Numbered from the stretch's first letter, positions 26,666 to 34,581 are shown. The stretch is DNA of 64,000 nucleotides from Lachnospiraceae bacterium oral taxon 096 (GCA_018141845.1 CP073340.1:2009001-2073000), one strand, 5' to 3'. Notes: generated by a model not told the origin, from the sequence alone. Numbers and translations are program-made.

Positions 26666-28102
26666 ATGCGTCACACAAAAAAAGCCGTTGCGATTATGAC
26701 TGCGGTCATGACCATGGCTATGACATTTACAACACCAATGTTTTCTTTTGCTGATGAATCATTTGGTGCGGTAACTGCAACTACGGTTGATGCGGGCAAT
26801 GGTGCCCCAAAAACGGTAACTAATGTCAATTCACCTGCAAACCTCGATTTAGGTGCAGTTGTAAAATCTGCTGGACTTGATGCCCTTGGAGAGGGAAACA
26901 CACCTCCAGATCCAATTCTTGGTGTAACACCAATGTTACACTATGAGTTAAGAGATGCTGCCCAGAACAAGATTACAGGTACAGAGTCTAACTTAAATAC
27001 CTATCTCTATAGCCCACATGGTTTTTCTTCCATCTACTTTGAGCATCAGGGTATTGCTAGATTCTACTACAGAGCATACACCAAAAAGCATGGCTGGTTC
27101 CCATGGCAAAATTCTAAGGAAGGCACACCAAATGGCGACAACAGCGACAAAATACAGGCCCTCCAAATTCGTGTCAAAGGTTACACCGGAACTATGGATG
27201 ATGTCTATTACAAGGTTGTCTTAAATGATGGTACTTCTCTTGATTGGGCAAAGAATGGACAGACTACAGGTACAATTGGCACTGACAAGTATATCGTTGC
27301 CATTAAGATTGCTCTTTGGCACAACACAGAAACCTTCCCTCAGGCAACTAGCGTCCTGATGGAGGCCAACAACTACGAAGGAACTTACATTGGTGCTGAT
27401 GGAAAAGTTGCATATTCAACAGCCAGTGGTGCACCTTACACAGGTTGGGCATTCTACAACAATGATCAGTACTACTTCCACGAGGGTCAGCGTGTCACTG
27501 GTTGGCAGTATATCGACGGCTTAAAGTTCTACTTCAATGAGGATGGCACAGTAGCTAGAGATTTGGAGCCAATTATGGGATTAACTGGTGATTATCAGAT
27601 CAAGTACAACAAGAGTACTCGCACAATGACCATCTACGCCAAGGATGGCAAGAATGGATATATTATCCCATTTAAGACCTTTATGGGTACTTCAAGTACA
27701 GATACTCCTGTTGGTTCATTTAAGACTTATGCAAAGTATAGATGGAAAATTATGCACGACAACATCTATTGCCAGTACTTAAATCGATTTAAGGATGGAT
27801 TTATTATCCACTCTCTCATCTATTACGATGCACCAAACTCAAATAAGCTTGATCCAAATACATACAACTACATGGATGACGCATCATCTGCTGGTTGTAT
27901 CCGCTTAAAGGCTGGCGATGCCGCTTGGGTTTACTCAAATACTCCACTTAGCACTCCAGTGATTATCTTTGAAGATCAATGGAACAAGGGACCAATTGAG
28001 AAACCTGCAATTGACAAGCCTATCCCACTGTCACAGCACTACGATCCAACTGATCCAGTGATGATTGCACAGCAGCAGGCTACAGCAGCCAATGCAAAGT
28101 AG
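26666..28102 (+). CDS. Secreted L,D-transpeptidase (YkuD) with cell wall-binding repeats
   Basis: This 478-residue exported protein starts with a signal peptide (about 1-29, ending SFADES). A long N-terminal region of unknown fold follows, then two choline-binding-like repeats (GWAFYNNDQYYFHEG, GWQYIDGLKFYFNEDG, about 265-300) and a C-terminal YkuD domain (about 310-440). The catalytic Cys is in DDASSAGCIRLKAGDA and the conserved His in GFIIHSLIY. Such enzymes form 3-3 peptide crosslinks or attach proteins to the wall. Ala replaces the usual His in the SHGC motif. The gene is monocistronic with its own promoter and terminator. Confidence 0.88.
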   Translation: MRHTKKAVAIMTAVMTMAMTFTTPMFSFADESFGAVTATTVDAGNGAPKTVTNVNSPANLDLGAVVKSAGLDALGEGNTPPDPILGVTPMLHYELRDAAQNKITGTESNLNTYLYSPHGFSSIYFEHQGIARFYYRAYTKKHGWFPWQNSKEGTPNGDNSDKIQALQIRVKGYTGTMDDVYYKVVLNDGTSLDWAKNGQTTGTIGTDKYIVAIKIALWHNTETFPQATSVLMEANNYEGTYIGADGKVAYSTASGAPYTGWAFYNNDQYYFHEGQRVTGWQYIDGLKFYFNEDGTVARDLEPIMGLTGDYQIKYNKSTRTMTIYAKDGKNGYIIPFKTFMGTSSTDTPVGSFKTYAKYRWKIMHDNIYCQYLNRFKDGFIIHSLIYYDAPNSNKLDPNTYNYMDDASSAGCIRLKAGDAAWVYSNTPLSTPVIIFEDQWNKGPIEKPAIDKPIPLSQHYDPTDPVMIAQQQATAANAK

Positions 28103-28133
28103 GTAATTTTACTCCCTACAGGACAAAATAGAA

Positions 28134-28185
28134 ATATCCTGACAAACACAGGCATTTTAGCTCTGTGGCTTGTCAGGATATTTTT
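28134..28185 (+). terminator. Terminator after the L,D-transpeptidase gene
   Basis: ATCCTGACAA and TTGTCAGGAT form the base of a stem of about 15 pairs, followed by ATTTTTA on the plus strand. Confidence 0.85.
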
Positions 28186-28193
28186 AAACTATT

Positions 28194-28382
28194 TCATTGT
28201 GACGAACTGGGAACTTGGAGTTTTTTATAATAAAAAATGTTGAGATCAGCTACGGCTTTTGTAGGTCGCTCGTACTTTAAAATCCCTGCCACATCTTTTC
28301 CCACAAACCAAGGCTCATTGTTTAAAACTAGAGTTCTAATTTCTCCAAACTCGTTATTACTAAAAATTTGTAATTTTTTCAT
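28194..28382 (-). pseudogene. Truncated phage antirepressor (Bro-N domain fragment)
   Basis: The 62-residue frame starts MKKLQIFSNNEFGEIRTLVL and contains EPWFVGKDVAGILKYERPTK, the conserved N-terminal half of Bro/antirepressor proteins. After KAVADL the similarity stops and an unrelated tail leads to an early stop. Full-length antirepressors have 200-270 residues, so this is a remnant. It abuts the terminator of the neighbouring core gene and marks the left side of a prophage-derived segment. Confidence 0.8.
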
Positions 28383-28396
28383 TCTTCCTCCTTTCT

Positions 28397-28594
28397 TTAT
28401 TCTATTTTTCCGAAATTATCGCCTAAAAAAATTTGCCCTGTTCTGATTTCAAGGGCATTTGCAATCAAACTTATCGTATTATATGACGCATTTCGTAGAT
28501 TGTTGATGTCATTCTCGTAACTCCAGATAGTTCTTGTTGAGACATTAACTTTTTTAGCCATCTCCTCCTGTGAAAGACCTCTCAATTTTCGCTA
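28397..28594 (-). pseudogene. Truncated Xre-family phage repressor
   Basis: A 62-residue HTH segment reads LRGLSQEEMAKKVNVSTRTIWSYENDI (shown in part), a clear Cro/CI-type helix-turn-helix. Two codons upstream of LRGLSQ, where such repressors usually begin with LRKL, the frame holds a TAG stop (28592-28594). Only a TTG start is available and no ribosome binding site precedes it. It is probably a broken repressor from the same element as the antirepressor fragment. Confidence 0.6.
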
Positions 28595-28671
28595 TTGTGC
28601 CAATATAAAAATTTGTATTTCTATATATTCCCATCCTCCCCCCGTCATACCGATAGGACAGTGTCTTGTAA

Positions 28672-28767
28672 TTATCTTAGAAACAGCCAAAACAAGCCAA
28701 TTATAATGATTACTAATCTGAAAGTATAAAAGGCCAATTTTAGAGATTTCCATAATAATGTCTTCAT
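28672..28767 (-). CDS. Possible 31-residue hydrophobic peptide
   Basis: An ATG frame of 31 codons encodes a short basic N-terminus followed by one membrane segment (RLVIIIIGLFWLFLR at the C-terminus). A hairpin with a six-base stem GTGCTT/AAGCAC lies directly before the ATG and would hide the weak GAAAAG site. Structure and composition resemble type I toxin peptides, but no homologue is recognised and the frame is short enough to arise by chance. Confidence 0.3.
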   Translation of the reverse strand: MKTLLWKSLKLAFYTFRLVIIIIGLFWLFLR

Positions 28768-28809
28768 AGTGCTTTTCACAAGCACGGAAAAGTGATATAG
28801 TACTCCATA

Positions 28810-28831
28810 AGGGGCGGTGCTTTCGCCCCTA
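28810..28831. other. GC-rich hairpin
   Basis: AGGGGCG and CGCCCCT enclose a seven-base loop between the two small hydrophobic frames. There is no T-tract on either side, so terminator function is uncertain. Confidence 0.5.
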
Positions 28832-28836
28832 TGTCA

Positions 28837-28959
28837 TTATTTGATACTGTGTAGTATCATCATAATTATGGACACGAGAGTTCCGATCTCTAGTGTCAAC
28901 CCGATGAGCTTTCTAACTAACTTAGTGAGCTCATCTATTTTTTTATACCACTTTTCCAT
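28837..28959 (-). CDS. Possible 40-residue membrane peptide
   Basis: The 40-codon ATG frame starts MEKWYKKIDELTKLVRKLIG and continues with a hydrophobic stretch (LEIGTLVSIIMMILHSI). This is an amphipathic helix plus a single membrane span, like small phage holin or toxin peptides. TATAAT lies at about 28974-28979 on the minus strand and a purine-rich AAGAAGA precedes the start. It is divergent from the Abi promoter. The function is unknown. Confidence 0.4.
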   Translation of the reverse strand: MEKWYKKIDELTKLVRKLIGLTLEIGTLVSIIMMILHSIK

Positions 28960-29002
28960 GTCTTCTTGACAAATATTATACACATATATATGTATTTAGC
29001 TA

Positions 29003-29031
29003 TTGACTTTTTGATTTTTATTGTTTATAGT
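29003..29031 (+). promoter_or_regulatory. Promoter of the Abi ncRNA/gene unit
   Basis: TTGACT (29003-29008), exactly 17 bases, TATAGT (29026-29031). Transcription would begin near 29038, about 90 bases ahead of the Abi start codon. Confidence 0.75.
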
Positions 29032-29037
29032 TATATC

Positions 29038-29115
29038 AACAGAGTTGCCCAGTCAATGCATTGGGGACCAGGTCGAGCCAATTAGCTTTTTAATTGTCTT
29101 GACCTTTTTATTTTT
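29038..29115 (+). ncRNA. Structured leader RNA ending in a terminator, upstream of the Abi_2/AbiF-like gene
   Basis: Between the promoter and the HEPN gene the sequence can fold into a small stem (CCC at 29048-29050 with GGG near 29063-29066, around the palindrome CAATGCATTG) and a long stem (29071-29084 with 29091-29104, GGTC...GACC and CAATTA...TAATTG). This is followed by TTTTTATTTTT. Most transcripts would thus end as an RNA of about 80 nt, with read-through expressing the protein. AbiF-type genes are known to be preceded by a conserved structured RNA; I judge this as the same arrangement from position and shape only. Confidence 0.6.
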
Positions 29116-29129
29116 GGGGGAAAATTAAA

Positions 29130-30008
29130 ATGGAATTAAAATGTCCACTTACAATAGAGCAACAATTAGAAAAATTAAAATCACATAACATCATCATAGA
29201 TGATATGAATGAAGCAAGAAATTTTTTACAACAAGTCAGTTATTACCGTATTACAGGCTATATATTACAATTTAGGGAAAGCCCATCAAATAGTGATATA
29301 GTATTAGGTCATAAATTATCTGAAATACAAAAATTATATGTGTTTGACGCTGAACTTAGATCGCTACTCCGACACTATATTGAAATAAATGAGGTGTATT
29401 ATAAATCTCATATATCTAACATATTCACATTAGAAAAGTGCACACTCTCACCACATAACCAGCACTATAGTGAAGATAACTATTATGACAAAAATGGATT
29501 TAAAAAAATTATAGAACGATTCGAAAAAGAAGAACAATACTACGCCGACAGTTTAATTGTTAAACATCATAAACAAACTTATGAAAATAAAATGCCGCTA
29601 TGGGTGATGTTTGAGTTCATGTCTTTTTCTAGTGTATCTATGTTATATAATGCAATGTATATTAGCTCTAAAGAAAATATAGCTCGCCCCCTTGGAATTG
29701 GACATAAAACGCTATCAAATCATCTACATTGCATGTCGATACTTCGAAATAAGTGTGCTCATGCTGCTAGACTAATTAACATACATTATAATCCACCTGT
29801 TAAGCTATCACAGAAATTCTTAAGGGACAATCCAAGTGTCAAAAATGATTCTCTATTCGCATACATTAAGGTCTTAATACAAAGATTACCATCAGATAAT
29901 CTGAGAAGCGAACTAAAAGATAAATTATCTCAATTAATTGAAAAACACATAGAGATTGTTGATTTATCCATTATAGGATTTCCAGTTAATTATAAAAGTC
30001 TTTTGTGA
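29130..30008 (+). CDS. Abi_2 (AbiD/AbiF-like) HEPN abortive infection protein
   Basis: This 292-residue protein has the Abi_2 pattern: LTIEQQLEKLKSHNIIIDD, the YYRITGYILQF block at about 38-48, the IQKLYVFDAELRSLL block, and the HEPN catalytic motif RNKCAH (Arg206, His211, RxxxxH). HEPN proteins of this type are RNases that stop growth after phage infection. The AbiF branch is proposed to be related to the ancestor of Cas13. The gene is AT-rich, lies within a prophage remnant, has its own promoter, and follows a structured terminator RNA. All motif residues are intact, so it is probably functional. Confidence 0.85.
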   Translation: MELKCPLTIEQQLEKLKSHNIIIDDMNEARNFLQQVSYYRITGYILQFRESPSNSDIVLGHKLSEIQKLYVFDAELRSLLRHYIEINEVYYKSHISNIFTLEKCTLSPHNQHYSEDNYYDKNGFKKIIERFEKEEQYYADSLIVKHHKQTYENKMPLWVMFEFMSFSSVSMLYNAMYISSKENIARPLGIGHKTLSNHLHCMSILRNKCAHAARLINIHYNPPVKLSQKFLRDNPSVKNDSLFAYIKVLIQRLPSDNLRSELKDKLSQLIEKHIEIVDLSIIGFPVNYKSLL

Positions 30009-30025
30009 CTGGTATTTATAATAAT

Positions 30026-30275
30026 GATCTACTCAGCTTCGATTATGCACGCATTAGGTGTGCCAGATCGCTACATCATGGAGCGTGGTGGCTGGTCTAC
30101 GGATAAGACTTTAAAAGCTGTATATCAGCATACTATGAGTGATCAAGCACAGGAATTCAACAAAAGAATCAAGTCATATTTTGAAAAAATGCAACGCAAC
30201 GAACAAAAACCACCCTTTCGGGTGGTCCATAGAGTGCCGATGATGGGACTTGAACCCATACATCCATACAGATAA
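30026..30275 (+). pseudogene. C-terminal fragment of a phage-type tyrosine integrase
   Basis: The frame encodes the last part of a tyrosine recombinase: YSASIMHALGVPDRYIMERG, then WSTDKTLKAVYQHTM with the Tyr-containing segment, then SYFEKMQ. The catalytic Arg/LRH region and everything before it are missing. The frame runs through the tRNA-Leu gene in antisense (tail GLEPIHPYR), as is common for integrases whose gene ends at the tRNA attachment site. It is a remnant of the element that carried the Abi gene or of an older one. Confidence 0.8.
30204..30228 (-). terminator. tRNA-Leu terminator
   Basis: ACCACCC TTTC GGGTGGT forms a perfect seven-base stem followed on the minus strand by TTTTTG, seven bases after the tRNA end. 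Confidence 0.9.
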
Positions 30276-30317
30276 CAGATTTTGAGTCTGTCGCGTCTGC
30301 CATTCCGCCACATCGGC
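30235..30317 (-). tRNA. tRNA-Leu (CAA anticodon)
   Basis: An 83-base cloverleaf with acceptor GCCGATG/CATCGGC, D-arm TGGCGGAATGGCAGACGC, anticodon stem ACAGA/TCTGT around loop CTCAAAA (anticodon CAA, reads UUG), a long variable arm as in Leu tRNAs, and T-arm ATGGGTTCAAGTCCCAT. CCA is not encoded. A phage integrase fragment ends inside it in antisense, so it is a likely former attachment site. Confidence 0.96.
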
Positions 30318-30463
30318 TCTTCAACAACAAGTGCATTTTATCACAGTATTGTTTTAATTGCAAGTATTTTTTCAAAAAAAAGTTCATTAATCTCTAAAGA
30401 CTTTTTTTGCCATTTGCAATATACTATATACAGAACAAATACAGTAAAGAAAGGATTTATCTT

Positions 30464-31273
30464 ATGAAAAAATCATTAAAAATTATGGGCTTTTCTCTTC
30501 TATCTGCTACCGCTATCTTAGCTGTCGGATGCAAAAAGAAATCGACAACCGATCTCTCCAGCACCTACACAACAGCTGAGTCAAGTACAGAAAAAGAAAT
30601 TAAAACCACTGCTGCCCCAACCGCCCCAGCACAAAACCCAAGTGCTGTTGTTGACCCAGCATTCAAGACACAATCTTCCACCTACCAAAGTGACAATAAA
30701 AATGTCAGCATTGCCTATCCAAAGCTTGCTGAAATGCAGGATACTGCAATGCAAGAAAAAATCAATGCCCTCATTGAGAAAAATGCAACTTCCATTGTCT
30801 CTGCCCTTGGTGTAGATCCAACAAAGGATAAATTGGATATTCAATCATCCATCAATAACTCCGACAACTCTCGCCTCAGTATTATTTACAAAGGCACATT
30901 GACTAAGGCCGATGGCTCCACACAGGCTATTTTTTACACCAATACCATCGACTTAAAAAATGGTCAAGACCTCGGGTTAAAGGATTTTGCTGATGCTGAA
31001 ACTATGGCAAAATACCTATTGTCCGACGACATTCAGCTTTCTGATGCAAGTGCTGATGTCACCAACAAATTCCTTGAGAAGCGAAAGTCAAAATCGGTAG
31101 AAGATTACACAAATATGCTAAAAAATGCGGACTTCCCAGTAAAATCAAGCGATGGAAAGACTTTCCCAAGTTCATTTAGCTATCAAAATGGCGGAGATAT
31201 CTACTTTACAGTTCCTGTAGACCACGATTTGGGAGATTATGTTACTGTCATCTATTCACCAAAGACAAAGTAG
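30464..31273 (+). CDS. Lipoprotein with DUF4163/DUF3298-like domain
   Basis: This 269-residue lipoprotein has a signal sequence ending in a lipobox-like AILAVGC near residue 23 followed by Lys residues. A Thr/Ser/Ala-rich linker (about 25-65) and a globular part follow. The C-terminal half resembles the DUF4163-DUF3298 unit of RsiV/PdaC proteins (SIAYPKL at the start, [13 protein letters not shown] and [10 protein letters not shown] near the end). The start at 30464 has GAAAGG eight to nine bases ahead. Function is unknown; it is probably anchored on the outer face of the membrane. Confidence 0.72.
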   Translation: MKKSLKIMGFSLLSATAILAVGCKKKSTTDLSSTYTTAESSTEKEIKTTAAPTAPAQNPSAVVDPAFKTQSSTYQSDNKNVSIAYPKLAEMQDTAMQEKINALIEKNATSIVSALGVDPTKDKLDIQSSINNSDNSRLSIIYKGTLTKADGSTQAIFYTNTIDLKNGQDLGLKDFADAETMAKYLLSDDIQLSDASADVTNKFLEKRKSKSVEDYTNMLKNADFPVKSSDGKTFPSSFSYQNGGDIYFTVPVDHDLGDYVTVIYSPKTK

Positions 31274-31310
31274 TCGATATTCTGTAAATATTAGGAAGAG
31301 AGGAAAATTT

Positions 31311-31940
31311 ATGCAAAAGACATTCATCAATACTCATCCCTTAGTTCAGCACAAAATCTCCCGCCTAAGAGACAAAACGACAGGAACGAATGAGTTCCGT
31401 GCCCTTGTGGGCGAAATTGCTATGCTAATGGGGTATGAGGCACTCAATGACCTTCCAACCGAAGATCGCCCAGTGGAAACTCCTATTGAAACTTGTATGA
31501 GTCCACATATTACGGGGCGAAAGCTTGCTATTGTTCCCATTCTTCGTGCTGGTCTTGGTATGGTCGATGGCATTCTCTCCCTCGTCCCAACAGCAAAAGT
31601 AGGACATATTGGACTCTATCGAGATGAAGTAACTCACATCCCGCACGAATACTACTGCAAGCTACCTCGTCCCATTGATGAACGCATCATTGTTGTCACT
31701 GACCCGATGCTAGCTACAGGTGGATCCGCAATCGATGCCATCAGCCAAATCAAGGCCCACGGTGGAAAAAAGATTAAATTTATGTGTATCATCGCTGCCC
31801 CTGAAGGACTAAAAGCCCTAGAAAAGGCACATCCTGATATCCAAATCTATATTGGTCATCTTGACAGACAACTCAATGCCGATGCCTATATCTGCCCAGG
31901 ACTTGGAGATGCTGGAGATCGCATTTTTGGCACAAAGTAA
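31311..31940 (+). CDS. upp: Uracil phosphoribosyltransferase
   Basis: This 209-residue enzyme salvages uracil to UMP with PRPP. The PRPP-binding loop is [17 protein letters not shown] and the C-terminal uracil-binding signature is [15 protein letters not shown]. The ATG at 31311 has an AGAGGA site. The gene lies 37 bases after the lipoprotein stop and may share its transcript. It ends at a terminator shared with the convergent GTPase operon. Confidence 0.96.
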   Translation: MQKTFINTHPLVQHKISRLRDKTTGTNEFRALVGEIAMLMGYEALNDLPTEDRPVETPIETCMSPHITGRKLAIVPILRAGLGMVDGILSLVPTAKVGHIGLYRDEVTHIPHEYYCKLPRPIDERIIVVTDPMLATGGSAIDAISQIKAHGGKKIKFMCIIAAPEGLKALEKAHPDIQIYIGHLDRQLNADAYICPGLGDAGDRIFGTK

Positions 31941-31968
31941 AAGAGGGGGAGGCTCCCCCTCTTCCATT
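31938..31968. terminator. Bidirectional terminator between upp and the GTPase operon
   Basis: AAAGAGGGGGA and TCCCCCTCTT form an approximately ten-base stem with a short loop between two convergent genes. Confidence 0.8.
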
Positions 31969-31970
31969 TA

Positions 31971-32705
31971 TTATTCCTTATCCTCTATCTGATTTATAAT
32001 CGTTTGTGTCAGTGCTGGCTGGTTTGGAGCTGCTGGCTGAAAATACTTGGTAGCAATTCCTGTAATCTCTCTCATCTGCTCGTCAATCATTTTCAATAAA
32101 TTTTCTGTATCTCTATTTAACATTTGTTGAAACTCTCTAGTCTGTTGCACGATATCATTCATCTGAGTCTTAATTTCATCTTTTATGATATCATCTCCTT
32201 CTCCTCCAGGAAATATATCTTTTATAGCTTTTACATCTTCATAGAGCTGTTTTTTATGCTCATTTTGTATAGCAAGATACTCCTTAGTCTTCTCTATATA
32301 CAAATCCTCAACTTGCTTTCTAACTTCTGCTTGTGTACTTGCCATGAATCTTGCCAATTTCCCTGCTGATTCAGACATCTCAATACGAAAATTCTTTTCA
32401 ATTTGAGCCAATTTCTCTTTATACTGAAGATCACTATCTTTAAGCATTTTATCAATTTCTATTTGCATTCTCTGTTCTTCAGCAGACAGCTTCTGTTCTC
32501 TGTCCTTTCGCTCAAGCTCCATCTCCATTTGGAATCTTTCCATATCCTTTTGAAGCTCCAATTCGTGCTCTTTATTCTTCTTGTCCCTATTATCATCACA
32601 TTGCTTCAATGGTTGCCTTAGTGCATCACACATCAAATGAATTGGCTCATAAATAATATCATCAATTTTATCAAGCATACCTAAAAAATCAGATTTTTTT
32701 CCCAT
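31971..32705 (-). CDS. Coiled-coil protein, last gene of the GTPase operon
   Basis: I do not recognise this 244-residue protein. Residues about 45-105 are almost entirely charged heptad-like helix (EHELELQKDMERFQMEME, EQRMQIEIDKMLKD), followed by more helix and a Pro/Gln-rich tail (FQPAAPNQPALTQ). No signal peptide or membrane segment is visible. It overlaps the preceding gene by 17 bases. Composition suggests an elongated scaffold or filament-like partner of the GTPase encoded at the operon head; this is inference. Confidence 0.8.
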   Translation of the reverse strand: MGKKSDFLGMLDKIDDIIYEPIHLMCDALRQPLKQCDDNRDKKNKEHELELQKDMERFQMEMELERKDREQKLSAEEQRMQIEIDKMLKDSDLQYKEKLAQIEKNFRIEMSESAGKLARFMASTQAEVRKQVEDLYIEKTKEYLAIQNEHKKQLYEDVKAIKDIFPGGEGDDIIKDEIKTQMNDIVQQTREFQQMLNRDTENLLKMIDEQMREITGIATKYFQPAAPNQPALTQTIINQIEDKE

Positions 32706-33174
32706 CTTTATATCGTCCCTCCCTAATTTCTTCTATTTTTTTCTCACGTTCCTTCTTCCCTTTTTTAAAGAAAACACTCATTCTCTTCTTTTTTTCTTCC
32801 CAATTATTACTCACATCTATAATATCTCTCAATATCTTTGTTCTTTCTTCAACGAAATTTATTTCAAACTCTTCATAACCCCATTTTTTAAGGAATGCCC
32901 CATACCATTGAATAAACATTGATAGACATCTCTTCCTTTCTCTCTCTGAAAACGAATAGCTATTGATCTTATCCTCAATATTTTTCCAATGTAGTTCCAA
33001 CCACATCAATTCTTGTAGCTGTAGTTTTGTTTCAAATAATACCTTCCTGTTTATCCCATCATATAGTGCATCATACAACTCCGAAGCATTATCACTCAAA
33101 ATGTCATTAATCAAAACACTTCTACACTCCTTGGCAATATTCATAAACTCTAAATACGGAAAACTACTGTTCAT
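32689..33174 (-). CDS. Helical protein of the GTPase operon
   Basis: This 161-residue protein of no recognised family is predicted to be almost fully helical, with a basic C-terminal tail (KKRMSVFFKKGKKEREKKIE). No catalytic motif, signal peptide or membrane segment is seen. It follows the 129-codon gene after 11 bases and overlaps the next gene by 17, so it is embedded in the operon. The tail could bind nucleic acid or membrane surfaces, but nothing specific supports either. Confidence 0.75.
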   Translation of the reverse strand: MNSSFPYLEFMNIAKECRSVLINDILSDNASELYDALYDGINRKVLFETKLQLQELMWLELHWKNIEDKINSYSFSERERKRCLSMFIQWYGAFLKKWGYEEFEINFVEERTKILRDIIDVSNNWEEKKKRMSVFFKKGKKEREKKIEEIREGRYKDGKKI

Positions 33175-33185
33175 TCTCTTATCCC

Positions 33186-33575
33186 CTACGACTTATCTAG
33201 CTTTTCTTTTACCTCATTTTTAAACTCATCAATTGTCTTTACAACATAATCATTAATCAATGTTTCACTGAGTGAAAAGCTCTTGTCCATATTATCCACA
33301 AATCGCTTCATCCAAACTTTTCTTGTATCATCATCAATAGCCTTTTCACCATTTAGCTTAGCAATAATCTTTGGCAACACAATATCATAAAATTCTTTCT
33401 GCTCTTTTCTAAATTCCATTAACTGTTTTGACACAAACTCTATTTCTGAACTATACTTTCTCACTAAGTCCATATAATGCTTTTCATAATCATAGAGTAC
33501 CTGTATTGACTTATCTTTCTTACTTACCGGTATATCTTCAAAATTGCTAAAACAATCTTCATTCTCAATGGTCAT
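33186..33575 (-). CDS. Small helical protein of the GTPase operon
   Basis: This 129-residue protein of unknown family is acidic at the N-terminus (MTIENEDCFSNFEDIPVSKK) and then entirely helical (DLVRKYSSEIEFVSKQLMEF and KEFYDIVLPKIIAKLNGEK). It starts immediately after the stop of the preceding small frame (TAAATG), so translation is coupled. No membrane segments or catalytic signature. Confidence 0.75.
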   Translation of the reverse strand: MTIENEDCFSNFEDIPVSKKDKSIQVLYDYEKHYMDLVRKYSSEIEFVSKQLMEFRKEQKEFYDIVLPKIIAKLNGEKAIDDDTRKVWMKRFVDNMDKSFSLSETLINDYVVKTIDEFKNEVKEKLDKS

Positions 33576-33773
33576 TTACCCTATCCCCTTTCTTTTTATT
33601 GTTTTTTTTATTAAATTTCTAATTTCTCCTTTTTTACTGGTACAGGGTATTATTTCAATAGTTACTCCATCTTCACTACGACAAAAATGACATTTACACT
33701 TTCGTCTTCCTTCTGCAGTTTCTGCAATAATTAATAAGTATCCATTTTCAGCATCAAGACCAATACCAGACAA
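33576..33773 (-). CDS. Small Cys-containing frame overlapping the membrane protein gene
   Basis: This 65-codon frame has a TTG start at best and no clear ribosome binding site. It contains a Cys cluster (KCKCHFCRSEDG) and a basic tail (NLIKKTIKRKGIG). It overlaps the end of the 276-codon gene by 43 bases. The same frame stays open upstream to the A10 tract at 33818-33827, so a -1 slip there would fuse it to the first 248 residues of that protein in place of its membrane helix, giving about 328 residues. It may therefore be the 3' part of a slippage product or of a recently frameshifted gene. Confidence 0.5.
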   Translation of the reverse strand: MSGIGLDAENGYLLIIAETAEGRRKCKCHFCRSEDGVTIEIIPCTSKKGEIRNLIKKTIKRKGIG

Positions 33774-34561
33774 AAAATCACTGAAATCACTACCAAAATG
33801 ATATTCTGCTTTTTTACTTTTTTTTTTCTTTCGTCTGTACTCTCTCTGTCATCGTTACTACAAACATCTATACTTTCTTCTCTTTTTTCTCCTCCTTTCT
33901 TTTCCTTTGTGATTCTTTCAATATTGTTAGATTTCGTTGTCACATAATCAAATGCTCCTTCTTCTACTAATTTCCAACTTGTAATATTACTACAAAATGA
34001 AAAATTTTCTCGTTTCCCATCACACATTAATCGAGCAAACTCTTCTTTATCTAACTTAGAATTTGCTTCTAAATATTTTTCAATATCTGACTTGGCAACA
34101 CTATCACTATTAACCTGTATTTCTTTAAATTTACTAGATTCACTCCCTTGATGCTTTTTTTCCCAAATATTCTCCACTTCCTTTACATAGACTTCCCACA
34201 AAGTCGAAATATCTATGTCTCCATACTCATTATTATCCTCCTTGTCAATAACAACTCCTACAAATGCAAATGTTCTTCTTCCTCTATTATCTAAAAAGAA
34301 CTTCTCAAATTTTCCCTTTTCTCCTTTTGCCTCACAACATATGTCCTCTAAAAATCCTACTACACCTGCTAGTCTATACTTACCATTATCTACAATAAGC
34401 CAACGAAACCCTTGTAAAGAATCTATATCCTCTGTCGCCTTTAAAATATTTTCTCTAGCCCACTTAATATTATCACTGTTAAATCTCTCTGGTCGTACCA
34501 AAAATTCTGCATTAAAATCACAATTAAGTGTTCTAGAATGTATAATCGGTGCTACTTTCAT
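33731..34561 (-). CDS. Membrane-anchored protein of the GTPase operon
   Basis: This 276-residue protein of no recognised family has a globular N-terminal part (VAPIIHSRTLNCDFNAEFLV, then FRWLIVDNGKYRLAGVVGFL), a central helical stretch, a Lys-rich segment at 245-251 and a C-terminal membrane helix (253-271, rich in Val, Ile and Leu). Topology would be a cytoplasmic domain with a tail anchor. The A10 tract just before the helix could produce a version without the anchor. It follows the GTPase gene by 20 bases. Confidence 0.78.
   Translation of the reverse strand: MKVAPIIHSRTLNCDFNAEFLVRPERFNSDNIKWARENILKATEDIDSLQGFRWLIVDNGKYRLAGVVGFLEDICCEAKGEKGKFEKFFLDNRGRRTFAFVGVVIDKEDNNEYGDIDISTLWEVYVKEVENIWEKKHQGSESSKFKEIQVNSDSVAKSDIEKYLEANSKLDKEEFARLMCDGKRENFSFCSNITSWKLVEEGAFDYVTTKSNNIERITKEKKGGEKREESIDVCSNDDRESTDERKKKVKKQNIILVVISVIFCLVLVLMLKMDTY
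33818..33827 (-). other. A10 tract, candidate slippage site
   Basis: Ten consecutive A on the coding strand are followed by GT and, three bases on, another run of six A. Slipping to the -1 frame opens a frame that runs through the downstream small ORF to its stop at 33576. Such long A-tracts favour transcriptional slippage in AT-rich bacteria. Confidence 0.5.
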
Positions 34562-34581
34562 TTTGCTGTACTCCTCCTCAT

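Noticed and set aside
28194-30260. Possible att direct repeat: minus-strand CTCCAAGTTCCCAGTTCGTCAC near 28200 compared with the tRNA-Leu 3' end near 30235.
   Set aside because: Only about 14 of 21 positions agree, below what is expected for tRNA attachment repeats, and the T-arm consensus alone gives part of the match.
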